Shown here piece after piece: positions 23,306-31,661 of a DNA stretch of 40,365 bases. Within the stretch, counting starts at the first letter, position 1, and each line of letters begins with the position of its first letter. The notes beneath the pieces were generated by a model that did no database searches, had not been told where the DNA came from, and saw only the letters and a list, made by a program, of their open reading frames with translations. Source of the DNA: Mycobacteriaceae bacterium 1482268.1 (lineage in GTDB: Bacteria > Actinomycetota > Actinomycetes > Mycobacteriales > Mycobacteriaceae); assembly GCA_001665255.1 (NCBI GenBank), contig LZSH01000066.1, positions 1 to 40,365 on the forward strand, in the 5' to 3' direction. The translations under genes and the position numbers were made by a program.

Positions 23306-23852
23306 GCAGTCGGTCGGTGACGTCGACGCCCGTCGTGGCGTCGTTGCGGTGGTCGACCATGTTTCGGCACTCGCCAAAGATGCGCACCGCGCCGTCCTCC
23401 TTCGCGACGGGGTGCTGGCTGATGACGGCGAAGACCGTATCGGTGTGAATGACTGTTCCGAATAGCCGCTTACCTGCCGGCGGGCCGTCGTACCAACCGA
23501 CCCCCTGGTTCACCATCGTCTGCGCAATCTGCTCGATGTACTTCTTCGGCTCGACGTCCTTCGGGATCGCAAAGCCCATGTCGAGCCTGCCGCGATAGGG
23601 TGGCTCGCCCTGGTCGTTGCACGCCTCGAAGTCGAACCCACCCGACACCTCCTGCAGGCCGGCGACCTGGATGATCTGCCTCCCCGGATCGATCACCTCT
23701 TTCATCGTGTCTTCGTCGGAGAGCGTCTTCACCGGTGCGGGCGGCGGGCGTGTCGCCGAAGGGTCCTCGTGGTGAGGAGACATCGAGCATCCTCCTAACA
23801 CACCGGCGAGCCCGAGGATCACCGCTGCAGTCTGAAATCGTCTAGTACGCAT
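23292..23852 (-). CDS. Lipoprotein, last gene of the EspC-like/hydrolase operon
   Basis: A 186-residue exported lipoprotein. The signal peptide ends in the lipobox LGGC with Cys22 as the lipid anchor, followed by a short His/Pro/Ser linker. The mature domain has [38 protein letters not shown] and [18 protein letters not shown] do not recognise a named family. Its start lies 11 bp inside the upstream DUF1023 hydrolase gene, so the two are translationally coupled. By analogy with lipase effectors of other type VII systems, which are followed by lipoprotein immunity proteins, it could protect against the hydrolase or be its partner at the membrane. That is inference. Confidence 0.8.
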   Translation of the reverse strand: MRTRRFQTAAVILGLAGVLGGCSMSPHHEDPSATRPPPAPVKTLSDEDTMKEVIDPGRQIIQVAGLQEVSGGFDFEACNDQGEPPYRGRLDMGFAIPKDVEPKKYIEQIAQTMVNQGVGWYDGPPAGKRLFGTVIHTDTVFAVISQHPVAKEDGAVRIFGECRNMVDHRNDATTGVDVTDRLLSGS

Positions 23853-25668
23853 GGTTTTTGGTCACTGACTCCGATGGACGGCCGGCTTCGGGATCGATGT
23901 ACGCAGGCGACCCCGGCACATCGAAGCCTACCGGCGGCAATTCCAGCCTCCCGCCGAACGGCAGATCGATCTCGGTCGGCAAGTCCACATGCGGCTGACG
24001 TCTACCCTCTGCCGTCAGGCCTTCGGCGGCTAGGCCGTCACCGTTACCAGTGACGATGTGCGTCATGCTGTACAGCGATTCACTGCCGGCATCGTAGTAA
24101 TGCGAGTGGTCGTTGGTGTCCAGACCGTCGCGGCCGGCGACCTCGGCGTCGAACCGGATCGAGCCGAACTGGTCGCCTGCCGGATCGATTCCGAGTCCCG
24201 CATTGAGCCCCACCGGATAGCCCAGCTTTCGGTTGAGGTAGTCGTGCAGGTACTCCGGTGCGGTGCCGATGTAGCTGACCGGATCCGTCGATGCCGACCC
24301 GACGTACACCTGGCCGCCGTCGAGATGGAAGTCGGCGGCGGATTTCGCCAAATCCGTTCCCGGACAACCCAACAGCACCGCGTCGTTGGCGTGCATACCG
24401 GACGCGGCGAACGCGTCGGCCACCGTCGTCGACCCGTAGGAGTGTCCGATCACCGTCACATGCTGGTTGGGATCCTGGTGCGTGACCCACAGCCCGTTCA
24501 CGTCGGCGGCCAACAGGTCGCCGCCCGAGCGCGCAAGATCCGGGTTGGCGACCCGGGTGTCGCTGAAGCCGTCGGGCGCGTCGTAGCCCATCCAGGAGAT
24601 GACCGCGTGGGTGTGCGTGGGGTCGGCCAGCTGGGCTTGATCCCACAGGTTCATCGCGTCGTTGTGTCCGTCGCTGAGCCAACCGCCCTTCACGCTGCTG
24701 CCCGTGCCGGGCACGATGACCGATGTGTTGTCGGCATAGTCGGGATTGCCGATGGCGATCGCGGCGCGGCCCTGCCCCCGGTCGGCGAGCGGTTCGTACT
24801 TCCAGAGCATCACCGGCCGCTGACGCGACGGGTCCGGTTCGGGACCGCGCTGATGGTTCAAGCCCTCTTGGACTTTCAGCGCGTTGTTGTAGCGGGTGAC
24901 GTCGGCCGCCGACAAGCCGTAGAAGCCGGGGTCGGCCAACACCTGCTCTGCCGAAACACCGTGCTGCGTTAGGGTAGTGGTGATCCGGCCGAGGTCGTCG
25001 GCGAGCACCTGCTGGTTGATCGCATCGCGGGCCGCTGCGGGAATACCGTTGAGATTGCCCAACTCTGGCGGATGTTCGTCGATCAGCCGCTCCCGGTCCT
25101 TCTGGCTCAACGACTTCCACCACTGTTCGACGGCCTCGGCATCGGCGCCGGGCGGCGGCATCGGGACCGGCCGCGCCTCCGGCGGCACGTCGACGACGTC
25201 GTCGGCCTGGTCCATCGCCGTGGCCAGCTGCTGATCGACGCTATTGGCCTGCGCCAGAACCTGTTGCAGCGCCTGCTGCAGGACCTCGGCGTTGTGCCAG
25301 TCGTTCGGCTGTGCCATGCCCGGTCGGGCAGGGTGCACGGTGCCCGCCACCGGATCGACGATCATGCCGCAATCGCGCGCCATGTTCAGCACTTGTTGCA
25401 AATTGTCTTTGACGATCTGGACGTTGGTCGCTGCCGTATCTGCCGACCGCGCCGCCGCCAACGCCGCGTCGGCGTCCCTCATCAATGTCTGACGAATCCT
25501 GTCGATCGCTTGCTTGGCCTCTTCGGAGCCCGGGCCGGTCCACTCAGGAAAAGTCGGCACGTTGTTCGCGACGTCGATGGAGGTCTGGGCACGCGTCCGG
25601 GCCGCATCGCCCACCGCCCGCACCGCACCTGGATCCCAGCGGATGACGTCCTGGATCGTCAACGTCAT
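23842..25668 (-). CDS. DUF1023 alpha/beta hydrolase with N-terminal WXG-type helical domain, candidate type VII effector
   Basis: A 608-residue protein in two parts. Residues 1-155 are almost all helical and include W43-T-G45 in FPEWTGPGSEEAKQAI, the WXG turn of ESX (type VII) substrates. A Pro-rich hinge (161-175) follows. Residues about 285-560 form the DUF1023 alpha/beta hydrolase: nucleophile Ser410 in VIGHSYGSTT, and candidate acid and base near GCPGTD and NDHSHYYD. No Sec signal is seen, fitting export by an ESX system or a cytoplasmic role. The gene begins 7 bp after the EspC-like gene and overlaps the lipoprotein gene by 11 bp. The substrate (lipid ester or other) is unknown. Confidence 0.8.
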   Translation of the reverse strand: MTLTIQDVIRWDPGAVRAVGDAARTRAQTSIDVANNVPTFPEWTGPGSEEAKQAIDRIRQTLMRDADAALAAARSADTAATNVQIVKDNLQQVLNMARDCGMIVDPVAGTVHPARPGMAQPNDWHNAEVLQQALQQVLAQANSVDQQLATAMDQADDVVDVPPEARPVPMPPPGADAEAVEQWWKSLSQKDRERLIDEHPPELGNLNGIPAAARDAINQQVLADDLGRITTTLTQHGVSAEQVLADPGFYGLSAADVTRYNNALKVQEGLNHQRGPEPDPSRQRPVMLWKYEPLADRGQGRAAIAIGNPDYADNTSVIVPGTGSSVKGGWLSDGHNDAMNLWDQAQLADPTHTHAVISWMGYDAPDGFSDTRVANPDLARSGGDLLAADVNGLWVTHQDPNQHVTVIGHSYGSTTVADAFAASGMHANDAVLLGCPGTDLAKSAADFHLDGGQVYVGSASTDPVSYIGTAPEYLHDYLNRKLGYPVGLNAGLGIDPAGDQFGSIRFDAEVAGRDGLDTNDHSHYYDAGSESLYSMTHIVTGNGDGLAAEGLTAEGRRQPHVDLPTEIDLPFGGRLELPPVGFDVPGSPAYIDPEAGRPSESVTKNHAY

Positions 25669-25675
25669 AAAAGGC

Positions 25676-25987
25676 CTACAGGCGGGTGGGATCCAGCGCG
25701 GCGATCATGTCGCTGTTGTCGTCTTCGGTTCGCGCGTAGGCGACCGAGGCGCTGGCCAAGGCGTCGGCCTGCGACGTCAGCAGGCCATGCAGCTCTGCCG
25801 TGGTGGTCCGCCACCGCTGCGCTCGGGAGTCAACCGCCTGCGCCGAATGCCCGACCAGACCGGGCCGAGCGCCGTCGGCCGTCGCCAGCGACGACCCGTG
25901 GCCGGCACGGAGCTGCTCGGCGTAGTCACGGATCCGCTGGGCCGCACGGGTCAACTCCTGCGGGTCGACCTTGATCGGTTCGGGCAC
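25676..25987 (-). CDS. EspC-like (WXG100-related) ESX secretion-associated protein
   Basis: A 103-residue helical-hairpin protein of the EspC/ESX-secreted family. It begins IKVDPQELTRAAQRIRDYAE, has the central tryptophan W59 in AQRWRTTTAEL, and ends with Y84-A-R-T-E88, which fits the YxxxD/E secretion signal of mycobacterial type VII substrates just after the second helix. The start is GTG 25987 with AAAGG upstream. It is the first gene of an operon with the DUF1023 hydrolase (7-bp gap) and a lipoprotein. A role as secretion partner of the hydrolase is inferred from gene order and from the heterodimers known in this family. No ESX machinery genes are in the window. Confidence 0.8.
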   Translation of the reverse strand: MPEPIKVDPQELTRAAQRIRDYAEQLRAGHGSSLATADGARPGLVGHSAQAVDSRAQRWRTTTAELHGLLTSQADALASASVAYARTEDDNSDMIAALDPTRL

Positions 25988-26142
25988 GGGGAGCCTTTCT
26001 GCCAGCTGGCGACTGACGCTACCAGCGGCGCAGAGGGGTCATCTGCACCAATTCGCGGGCACTGGCGAACGTCGGAGGACCGCGGGCACGCAGTTTCTGA
26101 ACTGCCGGTGAAACCGCACGGCTGCGCAATACGCTGAAGCGC

Positions 26143-27168
26143 ATGGCACCTGCTCAACGCGAACCCAATGTCGTCGTTCTCGGGGGAGGCTCCTGGGGCA
26201 CCACCGTGGCTTCCATCTGTGCCCGACGCGGGCCGACGCTGCAGTGGGTGCGCTCGGAGGAGACCGCCAAGGACATCAACGAGAAGCACCGCAACACCAA
26301 GTACCTCGGCGACGAGGTCGAGTTGGCGCAGACACTGAGGGCCACCACCGACTTCGCGGAGGCCGCTGACAGCGCCGATGTCATCGTGATGGGGGTGCCG
26401 TCGCACGGCTTTCGCGACGTGCTGACCGAACTGGCCAAGGAACTGCGGCCGTGGGTGCCGGTGGTCTCGCTGGTGAAGGGTCTAGAACAGGGCACCAACT
26501 ACCGGATGAGCCAGGTCGTCGACGAGGTGCTGCCCGGACACCCGGCGGGGATCCTCGCCGGGCCCAATATCGCCCGCGAGGTCGCCGAGGGATACGCCGC
26601 AGCCGCGGTGCTCGCGATGCCGGACCAGCATTTGGCGGCCAACCTCGCAAACCTGTTCCGCACCAGGCGGTTCCGCACGTACACCACCGACGATGTCGTC
26701 GGCGTCGAGATGGCGGGCGCGTTGAAGAACGTGTACGCCATCGCCGTAGGCATGGGCTACTCCCTCGGCATCGGCGAGAACACCCGCGCGATGGTGATCG
26801 CCCGCGCGCTGCGCGAGATGTCGAAGCTCGGCGAGGCAATGGGCGGGCACCGCGACACGTTCGCCGGCCTCGCGGGAATGGGTGATCTGATCGTCACCTG
26901 CACGTCGCAGCGCAGCCGCAACCGTCACGTCGGCGAACAGCTGGGCGCCGGCAAGTCGATCGACGAAATCATCTCCTCGATGAACCAGGTCGCCGAGGGA
27001 GTGAAGGCGGCCAGCGTGATCATGGAGTTCGCGGAGAAGTACGGGCTGTCGATGCCGATCGCGCGCGAGGTCGACGGCGTCGTCAACCACGGCTCGTCCG
27101 TCGAGCAGGCCTACCGGGGCCTGGCCGCCGAGAAACCCGGGCACGAGGTGCACGGGTCCGGCTTCTAG
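26143..27168 (+). CDS. gpsA: Glycerol-3-phosphate dehydrogenase [NAD(P)+]
   Basis: A 341-residue enzyme reducing dihydroxyacetone phosphate to sn-glycerol 3-phosphate, the backbone of phospholipids. The Rossmann motif GGGSWGTT (14-21), MGVPSHGFRDV, SLVKGLEQG, AGPNIAREV, the catalytic lysine segment EMAGALKNVYAIAVGM, and GLAGMGDLIVTC are all intact. It matches the M. tuberculosis gpdA1 (Rv0564c) position. TACGCT ends 7 bases before ATG 26143, so a leaderless message is likely. The stop codon shares CTAG with the copy of the neighbouring secreted gene's end. That end is now separated from its true gene by the toxin-antitoxin cassette. Confidence 0.97.
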   Translation: MAPAQREPNVVVLGGGSWGTTVASICARRGPTLQWVRSEETAKDINEKHRNTKYLGDEVELAQTLRATTDFAEAADSADVIVMGVPSHGFRDVLTELAKELRPWVPVVSLVKGLEQGTNYRMSQVVDEVLPGHPAGILAGPNIAREVAEGYAAAAVLAMPDQHLAANLANLFRTRRFRTYTTDDVVGVEMAGALKNVYAIAVGMGYSLGIGENTRAMVIARALREMSKLGEAMGGHRDTFAGLAGMGDLIVTCTSQRSRNRHVGEQLGAGKSIDEIISSMNQVAEGVKAASVIMEFAEKYGLSMPIAREVDGVVNHGSSVEQAYRGLAAEKPGHEVHGSGF

Positions 27169-27200
27169 TTGAAGTAGGGGTTCGTTCCCTCTGGCCGGTC
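27162..27200 (+). repeat. Left 39-bp direct repeat flanking the toxin-antitoxin cassette
   Basis: Identical over 39 bp to 28550-28588 (offset 1388). This copy includes the last seven bases of gpsA (stop TAG 27166-27168), and its remaining part is a displaced copy of the last codons of the convergent secreted-protein gene (encoding RPEGTNPYFN in reverse). Confidence 0.95.
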
Positions 27201-27212
27201 CGTCTTCCGGCG

Positions 27213-27218
27213 TATAGT
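27213..27218 (+). promoter_or_regulatory. -10 box TATAGT, leaderless promoter of the antitoxin gene
   Basis: TATAGT is a near-perfect -10 box ending 7 bases before ATG 27226, only 13 bases inside the cassette. It favours the ATG over the in-frame GTG at 27217, which overlaps the box. No clear -35 is seen. Confidence 0.6.
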
Positions 27219-27225
27219 GAATTAC

Positions 27226-27900
27226 ATGAAGGCAGCCATCGACTTCACTGATTTCACGTCCGGGCTCGGCTCGGATGCGAAGGTCAGTGTGGCGCACGCG
27301 GATGTTTCCGACGTCGCAGCCATCGCTGATGCGCTCCGGCACCACCAAGGTGCCGAGCGCGTGGTCATTGTCGTGGGTGGCGCCACGTTGACCGGACGCG
27401 TTGCCGACTTCACCAGGGTGCTCGCGGCGACCGATCTCCAGAACGAGCGATTGGTCGATGCCATGCTTCCGGAGGCAGGCCTTGCGACGTCGGCAGTCGC
27501 GAGGCAGCAGCAGCGCAACGCCGACGCGCGCGAAGCGTTGATCAACGAGTTCGGTCTTTGGGATAGCGAGAAGGTAGCCAAGGAGGCCGGCTCAACGGCG
27601 CGCAACCGCTCGGCCACTGCTTCACGATGGTTGAGCGAGAAGCGAATCGTTGCAGTGGATCACCGGGGCACCAAGCTGTACCCGGGTTTTCAGTTCGGTG
27701 AGGACGGACGCCCCAGACCTGTTGTCAAACGGGTCCTGGAATTGTTCGAGCCGTATGGGCTCGATGGCTGGGAGACCGCGCTGTGGTTTACCACCGCCAC
27801 CGGCTGGCTTGACGACAAACGACCTGTTGACTTGCTGACGAGGTCGCCCGACGACGTCGTCGAAGCCGCTCGTCACGCCTTCGAGGACGTCACGGCGTGA
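27226..27900 (+). CDS. Antitoxin of the Xre/MbcA/ParS family (partner of RES toxin)
   Basis: A 224-residue antitoxin. The C-terminal part (about 163-224; PRPVVKRVLELFEPYG, GWETALWFTTATGWLDD, PVDLLTRSPDDVVEAARHAF) is the MbcA/ParS toxin-binding domain. Residues 100-155 form the helix-turn-helix region ending in AVDHRGTKLYPGFQF, typical of this family. The N-terminal ~95 residues are an extension not found in the 113-residue M. tuberculosis MbcA. It should block the toxin's active site and may repress the promoter. It is translated from a leaderless start, and its TGA overlaps the toxin GTG (GTGA, 27897-27900). It sits in a cassette bounded by 39-bp direct repeats. Confidence 0.88.
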   Translation: MKAAIDFTDFTSGLGSDAKVSVAHADVSDVAAIADALRHHQGAERVVIVVGGATLTGRVADFTRVLAATDLQNERLVDAMLPEAGLATSAVARQQQRNADAREALINEFGLWDSEKVAKEAGSTARNRSATASRWLSEKRIVAVDHRGTKLYPGFQFGEDGRPRPVVKRVLELFEPYGLDGWETALWFTTATGWLDDKRPVDLLTRSPDDVVEAARHAFEDVTA

Positions 27901-28541
27901 GCCTTCGGGTACCAGGCGTAACCAACCCGCTGCCCGAACCGCTCGTGGACGAATGGCCAAAAGGCAAACCGATTGTCCGTTGCCACCACATCGACATGGG
28001 TGCAACGGAATTCAACACTACTGCCGTCTCGAGACGGTTCAGACCGGTTACCAACGCCAAAGGCACGGTGTCGACGATCTACGGCGCCGACATGGACCAG
28101 GGAGCGCTGTCGGAAACGGTCTTTCACGACGTACCCGTACGCGGCAAGGCGAAGCGGGTTCAGCGCAGGGCGATGATTCACATGATGTTGTCTACGATCA
28201 TCCCGACGAGGAACCTGCGTCTGGTCAGGTTGCACGGGGCGGGCCCGAATCGAGTGGGCGCCACTCATGCCAACCTCATCGAGGCAAGTTCCCGGCAATA
28301 CCCGCGGACCGCACTGTGGGGCAAGGCGCTATATGAATGCGATCCACCGTTCGACGGATTGATTTGGCGTTCAAGGCAATACGATGACTCGCTCGCGATC
28401 ATGCTATGGGGAGACAGAGTGAAGCGATTCAAGGATCTCAAGTCTGAACCGGACACCCCGCCGTTGCCCCTCTATATCGGCGAGGGCTTGGACAAAGTCC
28501 TCGAGCTGGCCGATGACTGCGGCATCACAGTCATCAACTGA
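27897..28541 (+). CDS. RES-domain toxin, MbcT-like NAD+-degrading enzyme
   Basis: A 214-residue RES-domain toxin. M. tuberculosis MbcT of this family splits NAD+ by phosphorolysis; others hydrolyse it. Candidate active-site residues are R28 (VRCHHID), Y62 and E73 in TIYGADMDQGALSETVFHD, with the same 11-residue spacing as MbcT Tyr58/Glu69, and S159 in GLIWRSRQ. All are present, so the toxin looks intact. The start is GTG 27897, overlapping the antitoxin stop. The 3' half is low in G+C: by hand count 28321-28440 is about 51%, against 65% for 26701-26760 in gpsA. This fits acquisition from elsewhere. The cassette ends 8 bp after its stop. Confidence 0.9.
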   Translation: MSLRVPGVTNPLPEPLVDEWPKGKPIVRCHHIDMGATEFNTTAVSRRFRPVTNAKGTVSTIYGADMDQGALSETVFHDVPVRGKAKRVQRRAMIHMMLSTIIPTRNLRLVRLHGAGPNRVGATHANLIEASSRQYPRTALWGKALYECDPPFDGLIWRSRQYDDSLAIMLWGDRVKRFKDLKSEPDTPPLPLYIGEGLDKVLELADDCGITVIN

Positions 28542-28549
28542 CGCGCTGC

Positions 28550-28588
28550 CTTCTAGTTGAAGTAGGGGTTCGTTCCCTCTGGCCGGTC
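28550..28588 (+). repeat. Right 39-bp direct repeat flanking the toxin-antitoxin cassette
   Basis: Perfect copy of 27162-27200. Here most of it is the native 3' end of the secreted-protein gene (28553 onward), so the target of insertion was the overlap of gpsA and that gene. Confidence 0.95.
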
Positions 28589-29086
28589 GAGCAACGGATT
28601 GACCTCGCCCACGATCCAGCTGCCGCCGGGGCTGATCACGAAACCCGCCTGGTTGCGGCTGTCGACGCACGACGTGACGGTGCCGTCGGTGCCGCAGCTC
28701 AAGGTCTGAAAGCTCAACCGGGAACCAGCCGGAAGTGGCTTGATCGCACCGGCATTCGCGAACGGGTTGCCGCTCGCGTTGGCAAAGCCGGGCACCCCGC
28801 CGATCCGGCCGCTGACAAGATTGGCGCCCTCCGGCGCCCCCGGAATCGCGCCGCTGCAGCCGTAGCCGCCGGAGCGCTGCAGCATGCACGTCAGCCCGTC
28901 GGGTGTGCTGAATGCATAGGCGGTGTTGTCGAGGACCGCGAAATCCGATGGCTTCACCGGCGCGTAGGCGTTCACGTTGGGTGCCGGTGGCGGCGCGGGC
29001 GGATCGGCGGGATCAGCCGCGGCGACGCCCGGCGCAGCAATCGCGGCGACCGCCGCAACGCCCGACAAGATCGTTCTGCTCAGCAT
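28553..29086 (-). CDS. Secreted protein, tandem paralogue A, function unknown
   Basis: A 177-residue Sec-exported protein: MLSRTILSGVAAVAAIAAPG with cleavage after VAAA, then a Pro-rich linker (PPAPPPAPNVNAY). The mature domain has GLTCMLQRSGGYGCSGAIPG, PLPAGSRLSFQTLSCGTDGT and QAGFVISPGGSWIVG, with four cysteines. It aligns through most of its length with the gene immediately upstream (29128-29604), so the pair arose by tandem duplication. ATG 29086 is preferred to GTG 29092 because it aligns with the paralogue and TAAGCT ends 6 bases before it (leaderless). Its 3' end abuts the toxin-antitoxin cassette; the gene itself is intact. Confidence 0.8.
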   Translation of the reverse strand: MLSRTILSGVAAVAAIAAPGVAAADPADPPAPPPAPNVNAYAPVKPSDFAVLDNTAYAFSTPDGLTCMLQRSGGYGCSGAIPGAPEGANLVSGRIGGVPGFANASGNPFANAGAIKPLPAGSRLSFQTLSCGTDGTVTSCVDSRNQAGFVISPGGSWIVGEVNPLLDRPEGTNPYFN

Positions 29087-29127
29087 CGGCACAGCTTAGA
29101 TGTTGGGTGAAGTGACCAGCAGAGGAA

Positions 29128-29604
29128 CTAGCCGAACGTATAGCTGCCCGCGGGGCTGATCACGAAGCCGGACTGGTTGATGGTGTTCAAGCAGCTCGTG
29201 ACGACCCCGTCGGTGCCGCAGCTGACCGTCCGGAAGCTCAACCGGGTGTTCGGCGGCAGCGGTTTGGCCCCTTCCACCACGCCGTACAACGGACGCGCGG
29301 AGCTGGCGAACCCCGGCGCTGCCGACGGCGTGGCGGTGACCATATTGGCTCCGCCCGGCGCGGCCGGAATCGGCCCGCTGCACCCGTAGCCCCCGGATTG
29401 CTTGTCGAGCACGCACGTCACCCCATCGGGCACGCTGAACGCTAGCCACGCGCCGTCCTGCACGACATATTCCGACGGCTTGGCCGATGGGAACGCATTG
29501 ATATTGGGCACCGCAGCCGCATCGTCGGCCGCCGCGATGCCGGGCAGGCCGCAGACCGTCGCCCCCACAACCCCCACGGCGCCAATCAGAGTTCTGTTCA
29601 GCAC
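29128..29604 (-). CDS. Secreted protein, tandem paralogue B, function unknown
   Basis: A 158-residue exported protein with signal peptide MLNRTLIGAVGVVGATVCGL and cleavage near IAAA. The mature part matches paralogue A: NINAFPSAKPSEYVVQDGAW, GVTCVLDKQSGGYGCSGPIP, LPPNTRLSFRTVSCGTDGVV and QSGFVISPAGSYTFG. It lacks the C-terminal LLDRPEGTNPYFN extension of its neighbour. Cysteines are conserved between the two. The start is GTG, with TAGGGT (TANNNT) 8 bases upstream. Function unknown; both are probably wall-associated or secreted. Confidence 0.8.
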   Translation of the reverse strand: MLNRTLIGAVGVVGATVCGLPGIAAADDAAAVPNINAFPSAKPSEYVVQDGAWLAFSVPDGVTCVLDKQSGGYGCSGPIPAAPGGANMVTATPSAAPGFASSARPLYGVVEGAKPLPPNTRLSFRTVSCGTDGVVTSCLNTINQSGFVISPAGSYTFG

Positions 29605-29695
29605 GGTTTGACACCCTAGGCGATGCCGCTGGCGGGCGCACCACGTGCGGGTTCGGCGTGCACAGTTGCGCGCAGCGCAACCAGCCGCGCCGAAC

Positions 29696-30574
29696 TCAGT
29701 ACAGACCTGGGCCGCGGCCGGCCATCTGCTCGAGCCTGCGGATGCGGTCCTCGATCGGCGGGTGGGTGGAGAACAGCTTGCCCACCTTCTCGCCGGCGCG
29801 GAACGGGCTGGCGATCATCAGGTGCGCCTGGTCGGCCAGTTGCGGCTCAGGCGGTAGCGGGGCCTGCTGCACGCCGCCGCTGATTTTGCGCAGCGCCGAC
29901 GCCAGCGCCAGCGGGTCGCCGGTCAGCTCGGCGCCCGACTGGTCGGCCTGATACTCCCGCGACCGCGACACCGCCAGCCGGATGACAGTCGCCGCGATCG
30001 GGCCGAGCAGCGAAACCAGAAGGATCGCAAAGGGATTCGCACCACCTTCGCGGTTACCGCCGAACATGCTGGCGAAGAACGCCAGGTTGGCCAGCGCGGT
30101 GATCACCGACGCCATCGCGCCCGCCACACACGAGATCAGGATGTCGCGGTTGTAGACGTGCGACAGCTCGTGGCCCAGCACCGCGCGCAACTCGCGCTCG
30201 TTGAGGATCTGCAGAATGCCGGTCGTGCAGCACACGGCGGCATTGCGGGGATTGCGACCGGTCGCGAACGCGTTGGGGTTGGCGGTGTCGCTGATGTACA
30301 GCCGCGGCATCGGCTGATGCGCGGTGGTGGCCAGCTCCCGCACCACCTTGTACATGAACGGCGCCTGCACCTCGGTGACCGGCTGCGCGTGCATCGCGCG
30401 TAACGCCAGCTTGTCGCTGTTGAAGTAGACGTAGACATTCATGCCGATCGCGAACAGCACGGCCAGAAACATGATGTTCCTGCCGAACATGGCCCCGACG
30501 GCGACGATCAGCGCCGAGAACAACGCCAGCAGGACGAAAGTCTTGGCCGTGTTGGCATGTGGATGCCAGCTCAT
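29696..30574 (-). CDS. htpX: HtpX membrane zinc metalloprotease
   Basis: A 292-residue M48 peptidase that degrades damaged membrane proteins. Two N-terminal helices (about 12-50), the active site H135-E-L-S-H139 with E136 as base, and two further helices (about 147-195) are visible; the third zinc ligand is expected in [13 protein letters not shown]. The C-terminal [17 protein letters not shown] is a family hallmark. It matches M. tuberculosis Rv0563. It lies 58 bp downstream of grcC1 on the same strand and may be in one transcript with it, as in M. tuberculosis. Confidence 0.95.
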   Translation of the reverse strand: MSWHPHANTAKTFVLLALFSALIVAVGAMFGRNIMFLAVLFAIGMNVYVYFNSDKLALRAMHAQPVTEVQAPFMYKVVRELATTAHQPMPRLYISDTANPNAFATGRNPRNAAVCCTTGILQILNERELRAVLGHELSHVYNRDILISCVAGAMASVITALANLAFFASMFGGNREGGANPFAILLVSLLGPIAATVIRLAVSRSREYQADQSGAELTGDPLALASALRKISGGVQQAPLPPEPQLADQAHLMIASPFRAGEKVGKLFSTHPPIEDRIRRLEQMAGRGPGLY

Positions 30575-30632
30575 CAGCGTCCTCCTGTATGGGTCTTCGC
30601 TATCCCAACGCTTCGTAGCCTGTCGAGGGTTC

Positions 30633-31640
30633 CTAGCCGTGGCGGTTGACGGTGTAATCGACCAGCGAAGCCATCGCCTGCCTGCCGGGACCCTCCGGGA
30701 GATTCGCCAGCTCGTTGCGGGCCTGTTCGGCGTAGCGGGCGACCGTCTCCTTGGCCTTCGCCATGCCCGGCGACCTGCGCAGCAGGTTCAGCGCCTCGGC
30801 CACCTCGTCGTCGTCCTCGACTGCGCCTGCCAGCAGTTCGCGCAGCCGGTCGGCGTCCGGGCCCGTTTCCCGCAGGGCATAGAGCACGGGCAGCGTGTGC
30901 ACACCCTCGCGCAGGTCGGTGCCCGGCACCTTGCCGGATTCGTCGGGGTCGCTGTCGATGTCGATGATGTCGTCGGAGATCTGGAACACGGTGCCGATGA
31001 TCCCGCCGAGCCGGCTCAACCGCTCGATCTGGTCTTCGCTGGCCCCGGAGAACGTGCCGCCGAAGCGGCCCGACGCCGCGATCAAGCAGGCTGTCTTCTC
31101 GTACACCACCTTCAGGTAGTGATCGACGGAGTCGACGTGGTCGGCGGCGCCGCGGGTCTCGCGCATCTGGCCGGTGACCAGCTGAGCGAACGTCTCGGCG
31201 ATCACCCGCACCGCGTCGGGGCCGAGGCGGGACACCAGCCGCGACGCCGTCGCGAACAGATAGTCGCCCGCCAAGATCGCAATGTTGTTGCTCCACCGGG
31301 CGTTCGCGCTGGGCGCCCCGCGTCGCACCTGCGCCTCGTCCATCACGTCGTCGTGGTAGAGCGTGGCCAGGTGCACCAGCTCGATGACGGCACCCGCGAC
31401 GGTGACCTGCCAGTTGTCCGGGTCGGGGCCCAGCTGTGCCGAGAGCACGGTGAACAGCGGACGGAAGCGCTTGCCGCCCGCCTGGAACAGATGCTGCACG
31501 GCCTCGGCCATCAGCTCGTCGGCTTTGCCCAGCTCAGTGGACATCAGGTCCTCGATGCGGGCGACGCCGTCGCGGACGTTCTGCGCGAAGGCGGGGTCTG
31601 AAAAATCTACGCCCGCGACCACGCTCGCCGGTGTCCTCAC
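30633..31640 (-). CDS. grcC1: Polyprenyl (heptaprenyl-type) diphosphate synthase GrcC1
   Basis: A 335-residue trans-prenyltransferase that builds the isoprenoid chain, probably of menaquinone, from IPP and an allylic diphosphate. The first aspartate-rich motif is D97-D-V-M-D101 in [11 protein letters not shown] and the second [20 protein letters not shown] and TGQMRETRG are family features. The sequence follows M. tuberculosis GrcC1 (Rv0562) from [12 protein letters not shown] to the C-terminal VDYTVNRHG. The longer open frame upstream is a shadow of menJ. GTG 31640 has TATGTT 6 bases before it, so it is probably leaderless. It is divergent from menJ by 21 bp. Confidence 0.93.
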   Translation of the reverse strand: MRTPASVVAGVDFSDPAFAQNVRDGVARIEDLMSTELGKADELMAEAVQHLFQAGGKRFRPLFTVLSAQLGPDPDNWQVTVAGAVIELVHLATLYHDDVMDEAQVRRGAPSANARWSNNIAILAGDYLFATASRLVSRLGPDAVRVIAETFAQLVTGQMRETRGAADHVDSVDHYLKVVYEKTACLIAASGRFGGTFSGASEDQIERLSRLGGIIGTVFQISDDIIDIDSDPDESGKVPGTDLREGVHTLPVLYALRETGPDADRLRELLAGAVEDDDEVAEALNLLRRSPGMAKAKETVARYAEQARNELANLPEGPGRQAMASLVDYTVNRHG

Positions 31641-31661
31641 CCTGCCAACATACTGGGGAGC
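31641..31661. promoter_or_regulatory. 21-bp divergent promoter between grcC1 and menJ with overlapping -10 boxes
   Basis: The segment AACATACT serves both ways. On the minus strand TATGTT ends 6 bases before the grcC1 GTG. On the plus strand CATACT ends 7 bases before the menJ ATG. Both messages would be leaderless and initiate over the same DNA, so polymerase binding should be mutually exclusive. Confidence 0.45.

Noticed and set aside
27162..28588. Transposon or IS insertion with target-site duplication
   Set aside because: There is no transposase, no terminal inverted repeats, and 39 bp is far longer than common IS duplications.
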